Shown here piece after piece: positions 48,601 to 59,133 of a stretch of 64,000 nt of DNA (positions are counted from its first letter, which is position 1; the number at the start of each line of letters is the position of its first letter). The notes under the pieces are model-generated. The model was not told where the DNA came from and did no database searches. It saw nothing but the letters and a program-made list of their open reading frames with translations. The stretch covers positions 1,945,142-2,009,141 of the forward strand of contig OZ038439.1 in NCBI GenBank assembly GCA_964036275.1, written 5' to 3'. This DNA comes from Litoditis marina (lineage: Eukaryota > Nematoda > Chromadorea > Rhabditida > Rhabditidae). The position numbers and the translations under genes were made by a program.

Positions 48601-50024
48601 AAAAAAAGTTCAAAAAAAAATCAAATTTCAGATGAAGTTTGAGAACCGACCTTTCTGTCTATATGTTCAGAAGTGGGTGGATTAACCACCGAGGTTTGCG
48701 TACTCAGTATATCTGAAATGAACACGACTACAAAATTAAGCTTTCAAAATGAACTTTTCACAATATCTATGCTTTGTGAGATGAGAAGTTCACAGAAAGA
48801 TCAACTCCCAAAAAAGATCACTGTTCCACTCAATGCGTTTATTATTCTGAGTACGTATGCTAGAAGATCCCGTTTCTCTGCTCTTACATCCCGCCGGGAT
48901 GTGGGAGACGAGAAATAGTGAGGCAGAGCGAGAGACGCAGGACGGGATGAAGAGGCCGGGATATTCTAGCATACGTACTCTGATTCATTTCATTGTTGCT
49001 CAAGTATCCATTGCTCGCATCATCTCTATAATATCTTCATTACATGTATTTTCATCGTACATGTAACTTACATGCTTTCATGAAAAACATGAAAAGGAGC
49101 CAATTAAACAGTTCATGAAGTTACACGTCACTTCTCAAGCCACACGTGATTCGCTTACCGATCAGCTGATGATTGACAGCTTTCACGTACTTGGGTTACA
49201 TTTTACGTTACCATTTATGCTACTTTTTCATGTCACGTGAGTTCTTTAGGTCACACTCACGTGACCATTCACGTGATCATTCAAGTAAATGAGATCACGT
49301 ATTTCACGTGAAATTTTAGGTTATTCAGGCCGCTCGTTTCATTCTCAAGTGACATATGATTTACCCACCGATCAGCTGATAATTGACAGCTCTTTCTCGA
49401 AACGCGTTATCTTTTCGGCATATCGGACACGGCATTTCGGGCCGAACACACTGTTTGCAAATGGAATGACCGCACAGACCGACTAGAGGACGAACATCTT
49501 TCTCATCTGGAACACGTGTATGATACGTCACGTGACACGTGTTCCAGGAACGTGTAACGTTTTTGCTTGCGGTGATATGTAGATTTCATCTGGAACACGT
49601 GTTACTATCACGTGAGATGTGTATGTGAACGTGACACGTGACAGACAACGATGGTTCGTGGCTAACTTTTTTGAAACACGTGTACGATAGGTCCCATGAC
49701 ACGTGTATACTGAAACGTTTAACATGTTTGCTTGAACGTTGAACGTGATATTTTTATGTTGCTTTCTGATTATTATGGAAATCTCGTGAAGGTAGTAAAG
49801 TCACGTGTCACATGTTTTGAAAAGTGATACGTATGTGTTGAACGTGATTGCTGCAAACGATTGTTACATATACGGCATACTTTCTGTTAGTCAGCAGAAG
49901 TGTGGTTGTCTCTCGCTCACTCCCAAAAGTCAAAAAGCAGATAGAATATAACATGAATAATTTTTTGTATCGCGTCGTCATGCTCACCGAACTGGGCGAA
50001 GCAGATAGGACACTTGCACTCCAT
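45611..50024 (-). CDS. RING finger / B-box-like zinc finger / coiled-coil protein (putative E3 ubiquitin ligase)
   Basis: Minus-strand exons, 5' to 3': 50024-49988, 49506-49369, 48712-48651, 48513-48399, 48166-48021, 47021-46900, 46850-46791, 46684-46664 (weak), 46529-46395, 46241-46181, 46085-46061 and 45764-45611. The phase does not match between 48021 and 47021, so a small exon or different splice site is missing there. Residues 5-42 form a C3HC4 RING (C5, C8, C24, H26, C29, C32, C39, C42; it starts CPIC and ends CPIC). Two zinc-ligand segments follow (CFVCGHSV...CLDCC, and CATCFCEGRHTGH), then a heptad-like region (LQHDLDEFESAVSRLKMM; IKSILQNCKHLQDNYQ). The C-terminus is Ser/Thr/Ala-rich and low in complexity. 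This RING, B-box, coiled-coil order is TRIM-like. E3 ligase activity is inferred from the RING alone; targets are unknown. Confidence 0.75.
47150..47880 (+). mobile_element. 3' fragment of a non-LTR retrotransposon in an intron of the RING gene
   Basis: A 149-codon open frame (47150-47599, antisense to the host gene) ends like non-LTR retrotransposon ORF2 proteins: the stretch NWYFNRVVTYWNCISKDIPH followed by a short helix and stop resembles the conserved ...RVVxLWNxLPxxV... tail. No reverse transcriptase or endonuclease core is present, so it is a 5'-truncated insertion. About 280 bp of 3' UTR follow, to an A-rich end (ATATATAAAAAAAACTAAAA, 47860-47879). Confidence 0.6.
48849..48980. mobile_element. 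GAGTACGTATGCTAGAA palindromic MITE in RING gene intron 2
   Basis: Inverted ends GAGTACGTATGCTAGAAGAT and its near complement ending GCATACGTACTC, 132 bp in all. Interior has ACATCCCGCCGGGATGT. A 172-bp copy is at 61865-62036, and a decayed relative is near 26222-26330. Confidence 0.85.
49144..49806. repeat. CACGTG-rich stretch around RING exon 2
   Basis: About 14 CACGTG hexamers within 660 bp, in short imperfect repeats such as GGAACACGTGT (49508, 49598) in introns 1 and 2 of the RING gene. Partial copies of both edges of exon 2 are embedded here: GATCAGCTGATGATTGACAG near 49158, and TCATCTGGAACACGTGT near 49593. Confidence 0.6.
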
Positions 50025-50187
50025 CTCGAGCTATGTGAGGGATTCTTCTTTTCAAATCAAGTCGAAAAGCCTTTTCAGCAAGCAGCTGTTTTAGGTGGTA
50101 ATCAAATCTCCGTTGTTGTGTGAAATCGATGCACACCGTAGTTCATTGGATCGATAGGCAACTTGATCGAACTGCAAACACATCGAT

Positions 50188-50425
50188 ATATAGTTTGTTC
50201 CACCCACCTATAACTCTCTACAGTAATCTGCTCAAACTTCGAGGTTAGAGTTTGGTAGATTGGCGTTTTTAGATTTTCTCGAAATTCTGATAGTGTCTTC
50301 TGCACATTAACTACCACAAACTCAATAAGTTTGAAACCGAAATAATAAATTGTTCATCAGAAAAAGCCTATTGAATATTTGCCGGGTTACTGTAGAAGGA
50401 CATCGATTAGTGAAAAAAATTATAG
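50188..50425. mobile_element. Introner-like MITE, intact intergenic copy
   Basis: 238 bp, ATATAGTTTGTTCCACCCAC to GTGAAAAAAATTATAG, closely related to the reverse complement of the bestrophin-intron copy. It lies 160 bp upstream of the RING start codon. Confidence 0.8.
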
Positions 50426-50448
50426 TTCGTTCCATTCCCACTGAGACC

Positions 50449-50669
50449 CATTTGGCATCGTGCTAAGATTTTGGATGCCTCCTATTTCTTAGAGAAAACA
50501 TGAGTATTCTGAAGACATTTTCTGTTCACGTGTTCTTATGAAACTAGACAATCGCTAACAGAAATTTGAAATTTGTTTTTTGAAAAACGACAAAGTGGTG
50601 AAAAATTGACTGGAATATTCATTGGCACGCTGCCAAGTCTCAGTGGGAATGACCGGGACTATAGCATAC
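50449..50669. mobile_element. CATTCCCACTGAGA inverted-repeat MITE
   Basis: Ends CATTCCCACTGAGACC..TTGGCAT and GCCAAGTCTCAGTGGGAATG are inverted repeats around a 150-bp unique centre. One end of a relative is at 34302-34350. Confidence 0.7.
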
Positions 50670-51916
50670 ACCGGCTAGATACTTTTGAAAGAGCAATAAA
50701 CCGCAAATATGTTCAAAAACGAGAAAGTATACTAATGGGATATTAAAGTTCAAGCGCTCGCAAAAAAACCCGAAAACTTACAACAACCGTATTCACAAAG
50801 CGAAAATGTAGTTCACATTTCCTACTAAAACCCCTTCAGTACAAGTACAAAGTTGACAAAATGACTATTTCCAATGCAAATTAAAAACTTTACGAAAAAT
50901 ATCACTCTTCGTAATAGCCAGTCCATCGAATGCAAACAATAATCCGAAAAGGTAATTGAGTGTTTCAAACTAAATTAAAGTTTTCTATTTGTACTGTAGG
51001 AGTCTACGTAGGAATGAAGTAGACCTAGCGGCATAGCAAAGAGCCCAACCTCATGAGAAGTTCATATGAGTTTCTCATGAGATACCTCATGAGCTACTCG
51101 TGAACTCTTAATGTTGTAGCATAGAAAACAATAAAATCTCGTGAGAAACTCGTGCTTATAGCTCATGAGGTGATCTCATGAACTTTTGTGGGGATTGCTA
51201 CGCCGCCTTGTCACGGAAAGTTGGAGCACGGCAATAGTATGATTGCGAGCTTTCGAGCTTCGTTAACTCCGCTGCCAGTTACAAGAATTGATTACCAAAA
51301 ATGACTCGGAAACTGCTTTTTAACGAACACAGCTAGCCCATTAAATACAAAATCAATGGCTTCCTCTAACACCCACACAATTCATTTGGAAAAAAGCATT
51401 ATCACTGTCGCCCAATTGGTTTCATAATCGCTGGAAACGTTTGCAGATGAGAAATGTACTTTGAGCTGTGACTAAACCTTAAAAATAAAATGTTCATTGG
51501 CAAAAAAAAGTTAGTGATTAATTATTGTAATGATGAAAAAGGAATCGAACTCGAAACACATCAGTTTACAACAAAATCAGTATGTCCTCTTGCTTATCTT
51601 GAACCGGCCCGCAGGGAGTTTCGGAGGGAAAAACGATCGGAACTTGGAACCATTAATATTCCAGCTGTATTTCAGTGATGATTGGTTTTCATAATAGTTT
51701 CAACAGAACAAAATATAACTTTATTCACATGTTTGCATTTAATCTACTTGCACCCATGATCGCCAAACTCCGAGATGTGATGGTTGAAATATCTGGAAAA
51801 TCATCATAAATGGTGTAATATAGTGTGAGTAAATCGATACTTGAAACAATGGAATTTGAGGTTCCTAGTTTACAATTATAATCTTCACATTTGAAACAAA
51901 TTTTGAAGTATTCTCA
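50670..51916. other. Intergenic region with a CTCATGAGA MITE
   Basis: No gene recognised. About 51030-51215 holds an inverted-repeat element with ends GGCATAGCAAAGAGCCCAAC and GGGGATTGCTACGCCGCC and many CTCATGAGA/TCTCATGAG motifs, related to about 26617-26770. The rest is AT-rich. Confidence 0.5.
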
Positions 51917-52580
51917 AATTTATATTAGGTTATTTTATTTGAACAAAATATAATTGTGTCACTAGGACTTTTGGATGGTGGTATGATTAGGTTAATGTGC
52001 TCAGTAAGAGATGTACTCAAAACCGTTTCGACCCTGATTCAAGACGGTTTTGGGTTTTCTCAGAGGGTTGGGTCATCATCAGTTGAACCCCTCTGAGAAA
52101 ATGAAAACAGGACGAAAAGACTTACTGACCGTCTTCTAGCGGAGAATTGAGAAAAAGGAACATTGCTCTAACTTCATTGCACATTTCAAGCTCGAAAGCT
52201 GGTATACGTCCACCATCCAAAAGTCCTAGTGACACAATTATATTTTGTTCAAATAAAATAACCTAATATAAATTCAAAAGCGTGTTTCCCTTGAGTTGGT
52301 TTGGCGAAATCGCCCCACTTCCTTCCACCATTTAACATGGTAAGGTGGAAACACGTATACCAGCTTTCGAGCTTGAAATGTGCAATGAAGTTAGAGCAAT
52401 GTTCCTTTTTCTCAATTCTCCGCTAGAAGACGGTCAGTAAGTCTTTTCGTCCTGTTTTCATTTTCTCAGAGGGGTTCAACTGATGATGACCCAACCCTCT
52501 GAGAAAACCCAAAACCGTCTTGAATCAGGGTCGAAACGGTTTTGAGTACATCTCTTACTGAGCACATTAACCTAATCATA
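51917..52580. repeat. Interleaved inverted repeats (A-B-A'-B')
   Basis: Arm A (51917-51980) is inverted at 52211-52275, and arm B (51985-52207) is inverted at 52356-52580, so the two palindromes interlock instead of nesting. B carries ACTGACCGTCTTCTAGCGG and A carries CACTAGGACTTTTGGATGG. Arms are nearly identical, pointing to a recent origin. Confidence 0.85.
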
Positions 52581-52928
52581 TTCAGAAATTACTGAAAAAT
52601 CGCTTCATGGGGACCTATTTTCGGGAGTTTTGATTATTGTTTGGTCGACTGTGTGATTATAATTGGTTCTGTAACTATTTTTGCATATTCTCATGAGATT
52701 GCTGAGATTTGCATTACACTAGAAACTTGAAATTGGTCAGCACACTAACAAGAGTCTCAGTTTTGTTTTAAACTACAAAACGATTCTCGCATTTTTGCCA
52801 GAAAAGCACGGCAACCAAACTACAAACACAGAAAAATGAAATTACGACCCCTCGGCACTTCAGCCCTCACACAAGCTGAAACACAAACAATCTTTGACTT
52901 CAAGTTTTTACAAGTCAATAAAACCAAC

Positions 52929-55900
52929 CTCAAATGATCGTTGATATTCGTGTCCAACAGTTGTCCATCCGAACACTTCTTCGATTCATTTTCATCCGAG
53001 CAGACGGTGAAGGGGGCACCCACACTCATGTCCTCGTGGTAGAACACCTTGAAATCGGCATGTTATATCGAGAATAGACTCTATCTATTTGTTGTTACGT
53101 GTGATATCGCCAAAACTGTTTATACTGGTAGTCCTCTAGAATTTGGAGGGGTCGGCAGAGTGTCGCCGGCGGGTTTTTAGGTTGTTGATTCTGGATAAGA
53201 TATATGCTAATCAGATACGTATACTTGTAGTTTTCAGGTGGGCGACATGTTTATACATGAACAATGAAGCCGTGAATCGCATCGTGGATATTTCTGGCGA
53301 CGATAAGTATATACAACAGTTTTATTAACTGTAAAATTACCAGTTTCGGTATCTGATTACTATATAGAACGTTTAGTGTGAAGGACCAAAAAATTATCGC
53401 AGGCGACCCGCCGGCGACACTCTGCCGACCCCTCCATGTCGCCGGCGACTCGCCGCCAAATTCTAGAGTCAATTGCACAGTCACGTGAAACATGTTAAAC
53501 ACAGCACAAGTCAAAAACTTGCAACGATGAAGTGCACGATTCCTCATTAGAATGCTAACGTTACGTGACTATTCAATTGACTTCTAGTATACTCTCGTTT
53601 GAAACGTACTATTGATTTGTGGACGCTTTATAGGATGCAGTTAAGCCACATCATTTACTTCGCCGAACCTCTTCCCGGTAACTATGAACGGAATTTTTCT
53701 ATTTCATCAAATCAGTGCGACCGTTTTCAACTCATATTTCGAGCGTGCCAAGACATGTATCGGGCAATACGCAGCTTGATTGTATAGCTAATAGGCCTAA
53801 GAATAACGGAACGTTATACATCTTTCAGTAATATCAATTCAATGTTGTTAGTTAAATGTGTTCACCTCGCTCTTGTGATGCAGATATCCCTCCATGTTCT
53901 CCAGTGGTACATGGGGCACCGGGTCGTGGGCATGGGTGACACGGAACGCGTTGGGGACCTGACGGCATGCATGAATATCCCCGAACCAAATTCTACTCAC
54001 TATTTTTCTCTCTCCTTCGCACTCTTTTTTCGTATTTCTCTCTTTGTCTATCTCCATCTCTCTCTCTCTGTCTCTCGTTGTCTCCGTCTTGTTTTTTCCA
54101 CTTTTGAGTTTCTCTCTCACGATCGTTTTTTTAAGTTTTTCAATTATCAGAACTAATACACACTCTTTCTCGGACAACCATTAAAAAACTATACCAACAT
54201 CTTTGTCGACTGAGGCCGCGAACTGAGCATCTCCGGTTCTCGGTTCTCCAAAGGTAACTAGGGTCAACTGAAAAGTGACTAGTTTTTTTCAAACTATAAA
54301 AATGTTAGTCTCAAGTGTCAATGAAAATCGTGCGCAGCGCGGAGCGCTGCGCAGATTAGTTTTTGTTCAAAGGTCTGCAGACAATACAAAACAGATTATT
54401 ACAATTTTCTTCAAAGTACGTCGACCATTTTCTTAGATTTTTGCATGAATCACTGAAGGGCAACACGTCTACAAGATACTGAGTTCACGTTCCAAGTAGA
54501 ATTTATTCAGAGGAGTTAGAGGGCCCAACGTCTCGCAAAAATGGCTTCCGTGCGGGGCGGCGGCGGCGGCTGCGGCGCCGGCGACAAAAGTGTCCGCCTC
54601 CTCAAATCTCGGCATAGTTTCGCACAAAATTAACTTATTCAAAAAATACTTACATTTTTGAAAAGCTCTAAAAAAGTTGAGGTATACGTATTTTTCAGGT
54701 ATGTCTGAAATTTGAATATTACGTGTGAGAGAGCCAAAAATGGTCTCGCAAAAAATCATGGATAGACCGGTTTCGTGAAAATAAAAATGAAAGAACAGTT
54801 TAACGTGTAGTAGGAAGACGTTTTCCAATGACGAACTCATGACAGGCGGGTACAGCTTGGTTTTCACTCCTATTCACATGTCTCATTGGCGGATTGGATA
54901 AACGCTCTATTCACGCACGGCGAACGAAGGTTCGATTCCTGCCTGGAGTCTAGAGTGGAGAATCGCGCGCAGCGCGAAGCGCTGTGCGAGATTTGTCTTT
55001 GGTCCGGCTAATGCGCGCTTTCATTTTTTTAGTTCACTCTCAAAAAGGTCCAATTGTGCAAATCAGAACTTTTTATGATTTGCTGATTTTCTATGGCACA
55101 TTTACAAGCTATTTTCGAAATTTGAACGAAATCGGTCAAGTTTGAGCCAAGTTATGACGTTTTCGCTTCATCAAGAGCGCCAACTTCCGTCGTGTGTCAG
55201 TGTGTGTGCGCACTCCTGGGAAATTTTTATGTGTGAACCGATTTGACTGAAAATTTGGGACACGATAGATATCCCACTCAAACCTTGGGGGCGCAAACTT
55301 TTTTTCGAAAAAATTTTTTTTTCATCAAGTTATAGGTCTTTGAAAATGTCTCTGCGTCTCTTCATTTCGTGCACTCTCTCGCCCTCTCTGTCGGGGTAAA
55401 TCAAATTGCGTTATAACTCAGCTCAGTCCTAACCAATTCAAGTAAAATTTGAAGTATGATACCACGACATGAACTGACATCGGTTTAGATGTAAGTCTTC
55501 TACTGATGACGTCATCGAGGATTCTGGAGCTCGGATGACGTCATTTTTGAAAAATGCAAAGTTGACGTCACATATATTTTCAAATGATGGTAATATCTTA
55601 GAAACTGTCAATTAACGGTGAAACTCAATCTAAGAGTGACGTATTCTGGGATTCTGGAGACCAGATGACGTCATTTTTGAAAAGTGCAAAGTTGACGTCA
55701 AATATATTTTCAAATGATGAAAATGTCTTAGAAAGGGTCAATTAACGGTGAAACTCAATCTAAGAGTGACGTATTCTGGGATTCTGGAGACCAGATGACG
55801 TCATTTTTGAAAAGTGCAAAGTTGACGTCAAATATATTTTCAAATGATGAAAATGTCTTAGAAAGGGTCAATTAACGGTGAAACTCAATCTAAGAGTGAC

Positions 55901-58900
55901 GAATTCTGGGATTCTGGAGACCAGATGACGTCATTTTTGAAAAGTGCAAAGTTGACGTCACATATATTTTCAAATGCTGAAAATATCTTAAAGTGGTATA
56001 TTAACGATAAAACTTCATTCAAACATGACGTATTCTGCGATTCTGAAGGGCAGATGAAGTAAGTTTCTAGAACTGCAATGTTGACGTCATATTTTTTTCC
56101 GAATGATGGTAATACTTGACAAGTGGTTCATCAAGAAAACAATTTTATCTGCACCGTACAGATCAAACCACATACCTACGGCATGTATACAAAAAGAGAA
56201 AAATTCATGAAAAAGTGGGGGCCCAACGAATGTAAGATTTGTCTTCTGCTGTGCGCCGCTTAGACAACTACTCTCAAATGGAACAGCTACTGCTACAAAA
56301 ATCGAAAAATACTTATATACTCAAGTATAACTGTTCATTACAATTACAAACATACAAAAGTCGTAAAATATTTTCTCAAACCCGTAAACTAGAATCTACA
56401 AATCACAGATGTTAACTCAACCTACTCAATTATAGAGTTCCTGGTTTTGTACACAATGGTTGGCATTTTCTGTCATTACTTCAATTCTAGGTGCTATAAC
56501 GTTTGTCATATTATTCAAAAGTTGTTCTCTCTTTCGCAGCTGTGACTTGTAGATTCTAGTTTACAGGTTTGAGAAAATATTTTACGACTTTTGTATGTTT
56601 GTAATGAACAGTTATACTTGAGTATATTAGTATTTTTCGATTTTTGTAGCAGTAGCTGTTCCATTTGAGAGTAGTTGTCTAAGCGGCGCACAGCAGAAGA
56701 CAAATCTTACATTCGTTGGGCCCCCACTTTTTCATGAATTTGCTATCACTTGAACGAGGTTACAACTACACCAAACGTTCTGCACTACGGCACGGTTTAA
56801 AACTCCAATAGAAAAACATAACTTTCCTTGTTAGGTTATTGTTCAAAAATATTATTTTTTATCAAAAATGACCGTTACTTCGTAACCATAGAAAAAGAGT
56901 TCAATTAGTATAAAAAACGAGTGTAAAGAAAGTAAAGATTAGTTTTGGATAAATATGTACAAGAAATATAAAAGAAGTCCAATAAAAATATTTTGAGGAA
57001 AATGCTAATCTCGCTTCTCTTGAAAACAACGGAGTATAAGCTAGATTATTGTGAGTCGCAGTCAGAAGTTTTCTTCCGACAACCAAAAACTCGGTATCCT
57101 TTTTTTGAAATTCTAAACCGAGCGAGATTAGAGTTTTCCTCAAAATATTTTTATTGGACTTCTTTTATATTTCTTGTACATATTTATCCAAAACTAATCT
57201 TTACTTTCTTTACACTCGTTTTTTATACTAATAAGCTGAAAGTCCAAGCTGTTTTATTATTTGTTTTTTTTCGGAGTAACTCACTATCTTTCAACGATGT
57301 TTTTAATGCAAATAAAAAGGGTTTATCATGGTGGTTCATAATTCCAACCTGACTAGGGTTGACGATCTGATTGTGAGACAGATAGGATGCGGCCAACACT
57401 GCAAGCGATCCTCCCAGAGAATGTCCGGTTACCTAAAATATAACGTTACTCTGAATAATTTGATTTAGAAGACTATCGAACTCAAAAATCCGAGAATTTA
57501 GAGAACTTCTCGGAGCGCAACAACGCTCTCTAATCATTCTAGTCCAAACTATCCAACTTTGTATTTAAACTTCCGTCCCGCTGTTGACAGTAATTTTCCG
57601 GTTTTGCAACGATTCCTGCTCAGAGATGCTCTTCACAATATATATCCGCAGCTCACCCAAACTTGATATCCGGGGTATTGATTCTTGAGTGACAGGTAAT
57701 CGTCCTTCATTCCCTTATTCCAAAGTCGGGTGAATCCATCGAAAAAGAACTTGGAAACTTGTCCGCCGGCAACCCACGAAGTCTGAACCACTTTAGTTGA
57801 ATCTTTGTACTTTGTAGATCAACTGTGATTACTTTTTATTTTTCACATTGTCTTTGAAGCCCATAAGAATAAGTTGGCGTTTTTACTACTTTGTTGCATT
57901 ATCTATGCGCAAACGTTTTACATTTACAATGTAACAAGTCATTCAACTGTTCCAATGTTTTCCTAAGCACTCACATGATTCTTGAGCACCGTCTGTCGCG
58001 ACTCGTTGATGAGTTCGAGAGGCTGGTTCGTTCCTCTAGAAAAATAATGAGTTGTCTCGGTTTCAAGATTTTCAAACTCAATTTGTATCGGAAATACATT
58101 AATTCCAATGCCTCTGTCATTACATAGAGATAACTAAGTAAAAATCTGGTTATACATAAGGTTTTCAGCTACCCAAACAAACCGGAATGTAACCTTGATT
58201 CTGACATCCAACTCTGCTTTCAGTAAGAATCTGGTTTGTTATTTTTACTTCCTGGTATCCCAACCCGACACCTACGAAATTCAAATGAACTGACAAATCC
58301 AATAGTTTTTTCCACGCTCAGACCCCGCCCCCTCTCTTACCTGTAGGCAATGATGATAGCCTGTTCATCGTGGTCAACAGCTGTGAATCCGGAGCATTTA
58401 TCGATTAGAGACAGGTCACAAACCACCTCCAACTGTCTTTTCAGCTGAAAATGAAAATATAGAAGAAATCATCAAAACACATTTTTGTTGGTTTTTAGGA
58501 CTACTTGAATCAAATGTTTACATCATCCGCATTCCGCACCGATCTCACTGAATTTCTAGTGGTTACGGTACTGGTATAAACTCACGCATTCACCTTTTTC
58601 TACCACCACTTCTAAACCAATAGGTTCATCCATCCGTGAGGAATAACCTTATCTTTCAACTTCGAAGTCAATAAGAAATGTCCTACCTCAGTATTGGGGA
58701 ATGCGTTGGTTAGACAATCGGCTGGCTTCTTTGAGTACGCAGCCGCACTGGCTGGCAACATTCGGCCACGGGCGAACGAATCCTCGAAGCGAAAGAATTA
58801 GACAAATGATTGAAAAATAAAAATTTTGGGCACCAAACATGTTATTTAATATAGTAGGGACAAAGTTAGCACTTTTGGTTGTGTGATGGTAATTGAGCAC

Positions 58901-59120
58901 AACTTTGATGAAAACCGAGTTTGTACGCTGTTACACTAGTTCGTATAAAATTGTATAAAATTTGATTCAGTGTTCGTAAAAAATCTGATAGATTGCTTTT
59001 TAAATCTGATACAATGATTGAGTCCAAACTTTTTTCTCATCGATTCAATACCTGATAAGTGACTGAATTCTGTACTGGAATCGCCACTGCGACTCCTACG
59101 AGAAGGAGGAAAGCTAGCAT
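52929..59120 (-). CDS. Secreted class 3 lipase (paralogue 1, 3' end unresolved)
   Basis: Minus-strand exons, 5' to 3': 59120-59052, 58782-58687, 58444-58341, 58035-57975, 57782-57657, 57432-57349, 54267-54199, 53958-53866 and 53047-52929, all in phase (about 274 residues so far). A hydrophobic signal peptide (MLAFLLLVGVAVAIP) precedes a Lipase_3 fold: LKRQLEVVCD, the YRGT motif, TSWVAGGQVSKFF, the nucleophile elbow GHSLGGSLA, VTFGEPRTGD, FRVTHAHDPVPHVP (catalytic Asp region) and DHLR (His region). Family members hydrolyse acylglycerols; this one should be secreted. After DHLR a GTTGGT donor opens, but no final exon like that of the neighbour (YFEKDVSAWGEAGCK) was found; read-through would add about 35 unrelated residues. 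The 3.1 kb intron 57348-54268 is full of repeats. The acceptor before exon 2 (TTCGAG) is atypical. Confidence 0.82.
53465..53592. mobile_element. CACGTGACT MITE in the last lipase 1 intron
   Basis: Begins AGAGTCAATTGCACAGTCAC and ends TTACGTGACTATTCAATTGA, with the shared CGATTCCTCATTAGAATGC interior. The flanks read TCTAGA and TCTAGT. Upstream, inverted GCCGGCGACACTCTGCCGA motifs at 53150 and 53412 form another small palindrome. Confidence 0.75.
54332..54948 (+). repeat. Segmental repeat copy 1, left part (tRNA-like end)
   Basis: 617 bp that match 59359-59970 closely. Starts with the palindromic GCGCAGCGCGGAGCGCTGCG, holds a GC-rich core (ATGGCTTCCGTGCGGGGCGG, then GGC repeats) and ends in a T-arm-like GGTTCGATTCCTGCCTGGAG. 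Copy 1 is split: its right part resumes at 56738 after a 1.79 kb insertion. Confidence 0.85.
54949..56737. mobile_element. 1.79 kb insertion splitting segmental repeat copy 1
   Basis: Absent from copy 2, where CCTGGAG (to 59970) is followed after only CACAAA by ATTTGCTATC. The insert contains a GCGCGCAGCGCGAAGCGCTG hairpin, about 500 bp of unique DNA, the 130-bp TGACGTCA array and a 200-bp-armed palindrome. It may be one composite element or successive insertions; no transposase gene is seen. Confidence 0.65.
55506..56099 (+). repeat. 130-bp tandem array with ten TGACGTCA sites
   Basis: Period 130 bp, with GATTCTGGAG anchors at 55520, 55650, 55780 and 55910, plus a decayed fifth unit. Perfect TGACGTCA octamers start at 55506, 55536, 55563, 55666, 55693, 55796, 55823, 55926, 55953 and 56092: two per unit, 27 bp apart. 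This octamer is the classical CREB/ATF bZIP site. It lies in the large intron of lipase 1. Confidence 0.9.
56201..56741. repeat. Long palindrome with ~200-bp arms
   Basis: Arms 56201-56408 and 56540-56741 are nearly perfect inverted repeats (for example ACATTCGTTGGGCCCCCACT at the right end), around a 130-bp loop. The minus-strand ORF across one arm has no family resemblance. Confidence 0.9.
56738..57240 (+). repeat. Segmental repeat copy 1, right part with hairpin
   Basis: Continues copy 1 (GCTATCACTTGAACGAGGTT) and ends in a hairpin with arms 56908-57002 and 57131-57233 (GTGTAAAGAAAGTAAAGATT and complement). Copy 2 has the same order at 59978-60405. Confidence 0.8.
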
Positions 59121-59125
59121 TTTCT

Positions 59126-59133
59126 CTGGAATG
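59126..59133 (-). promoter_or_regulatory. Probable trans-splice acceptor of lipase 1
   Basis: ATTCCAG on the minus strand lies 5 nt before the ATG at 59120. No upstream exon is recognised, so spliced-leader addition is likely. Confidence 0.5.

Noticed and set aside
56901..57352. 80-119 codon ORFs on both strands
   Set aside because: They run through hairpin arms of a repeat that recurs at 60141-60400, and end against a lipase exon on the other strand.
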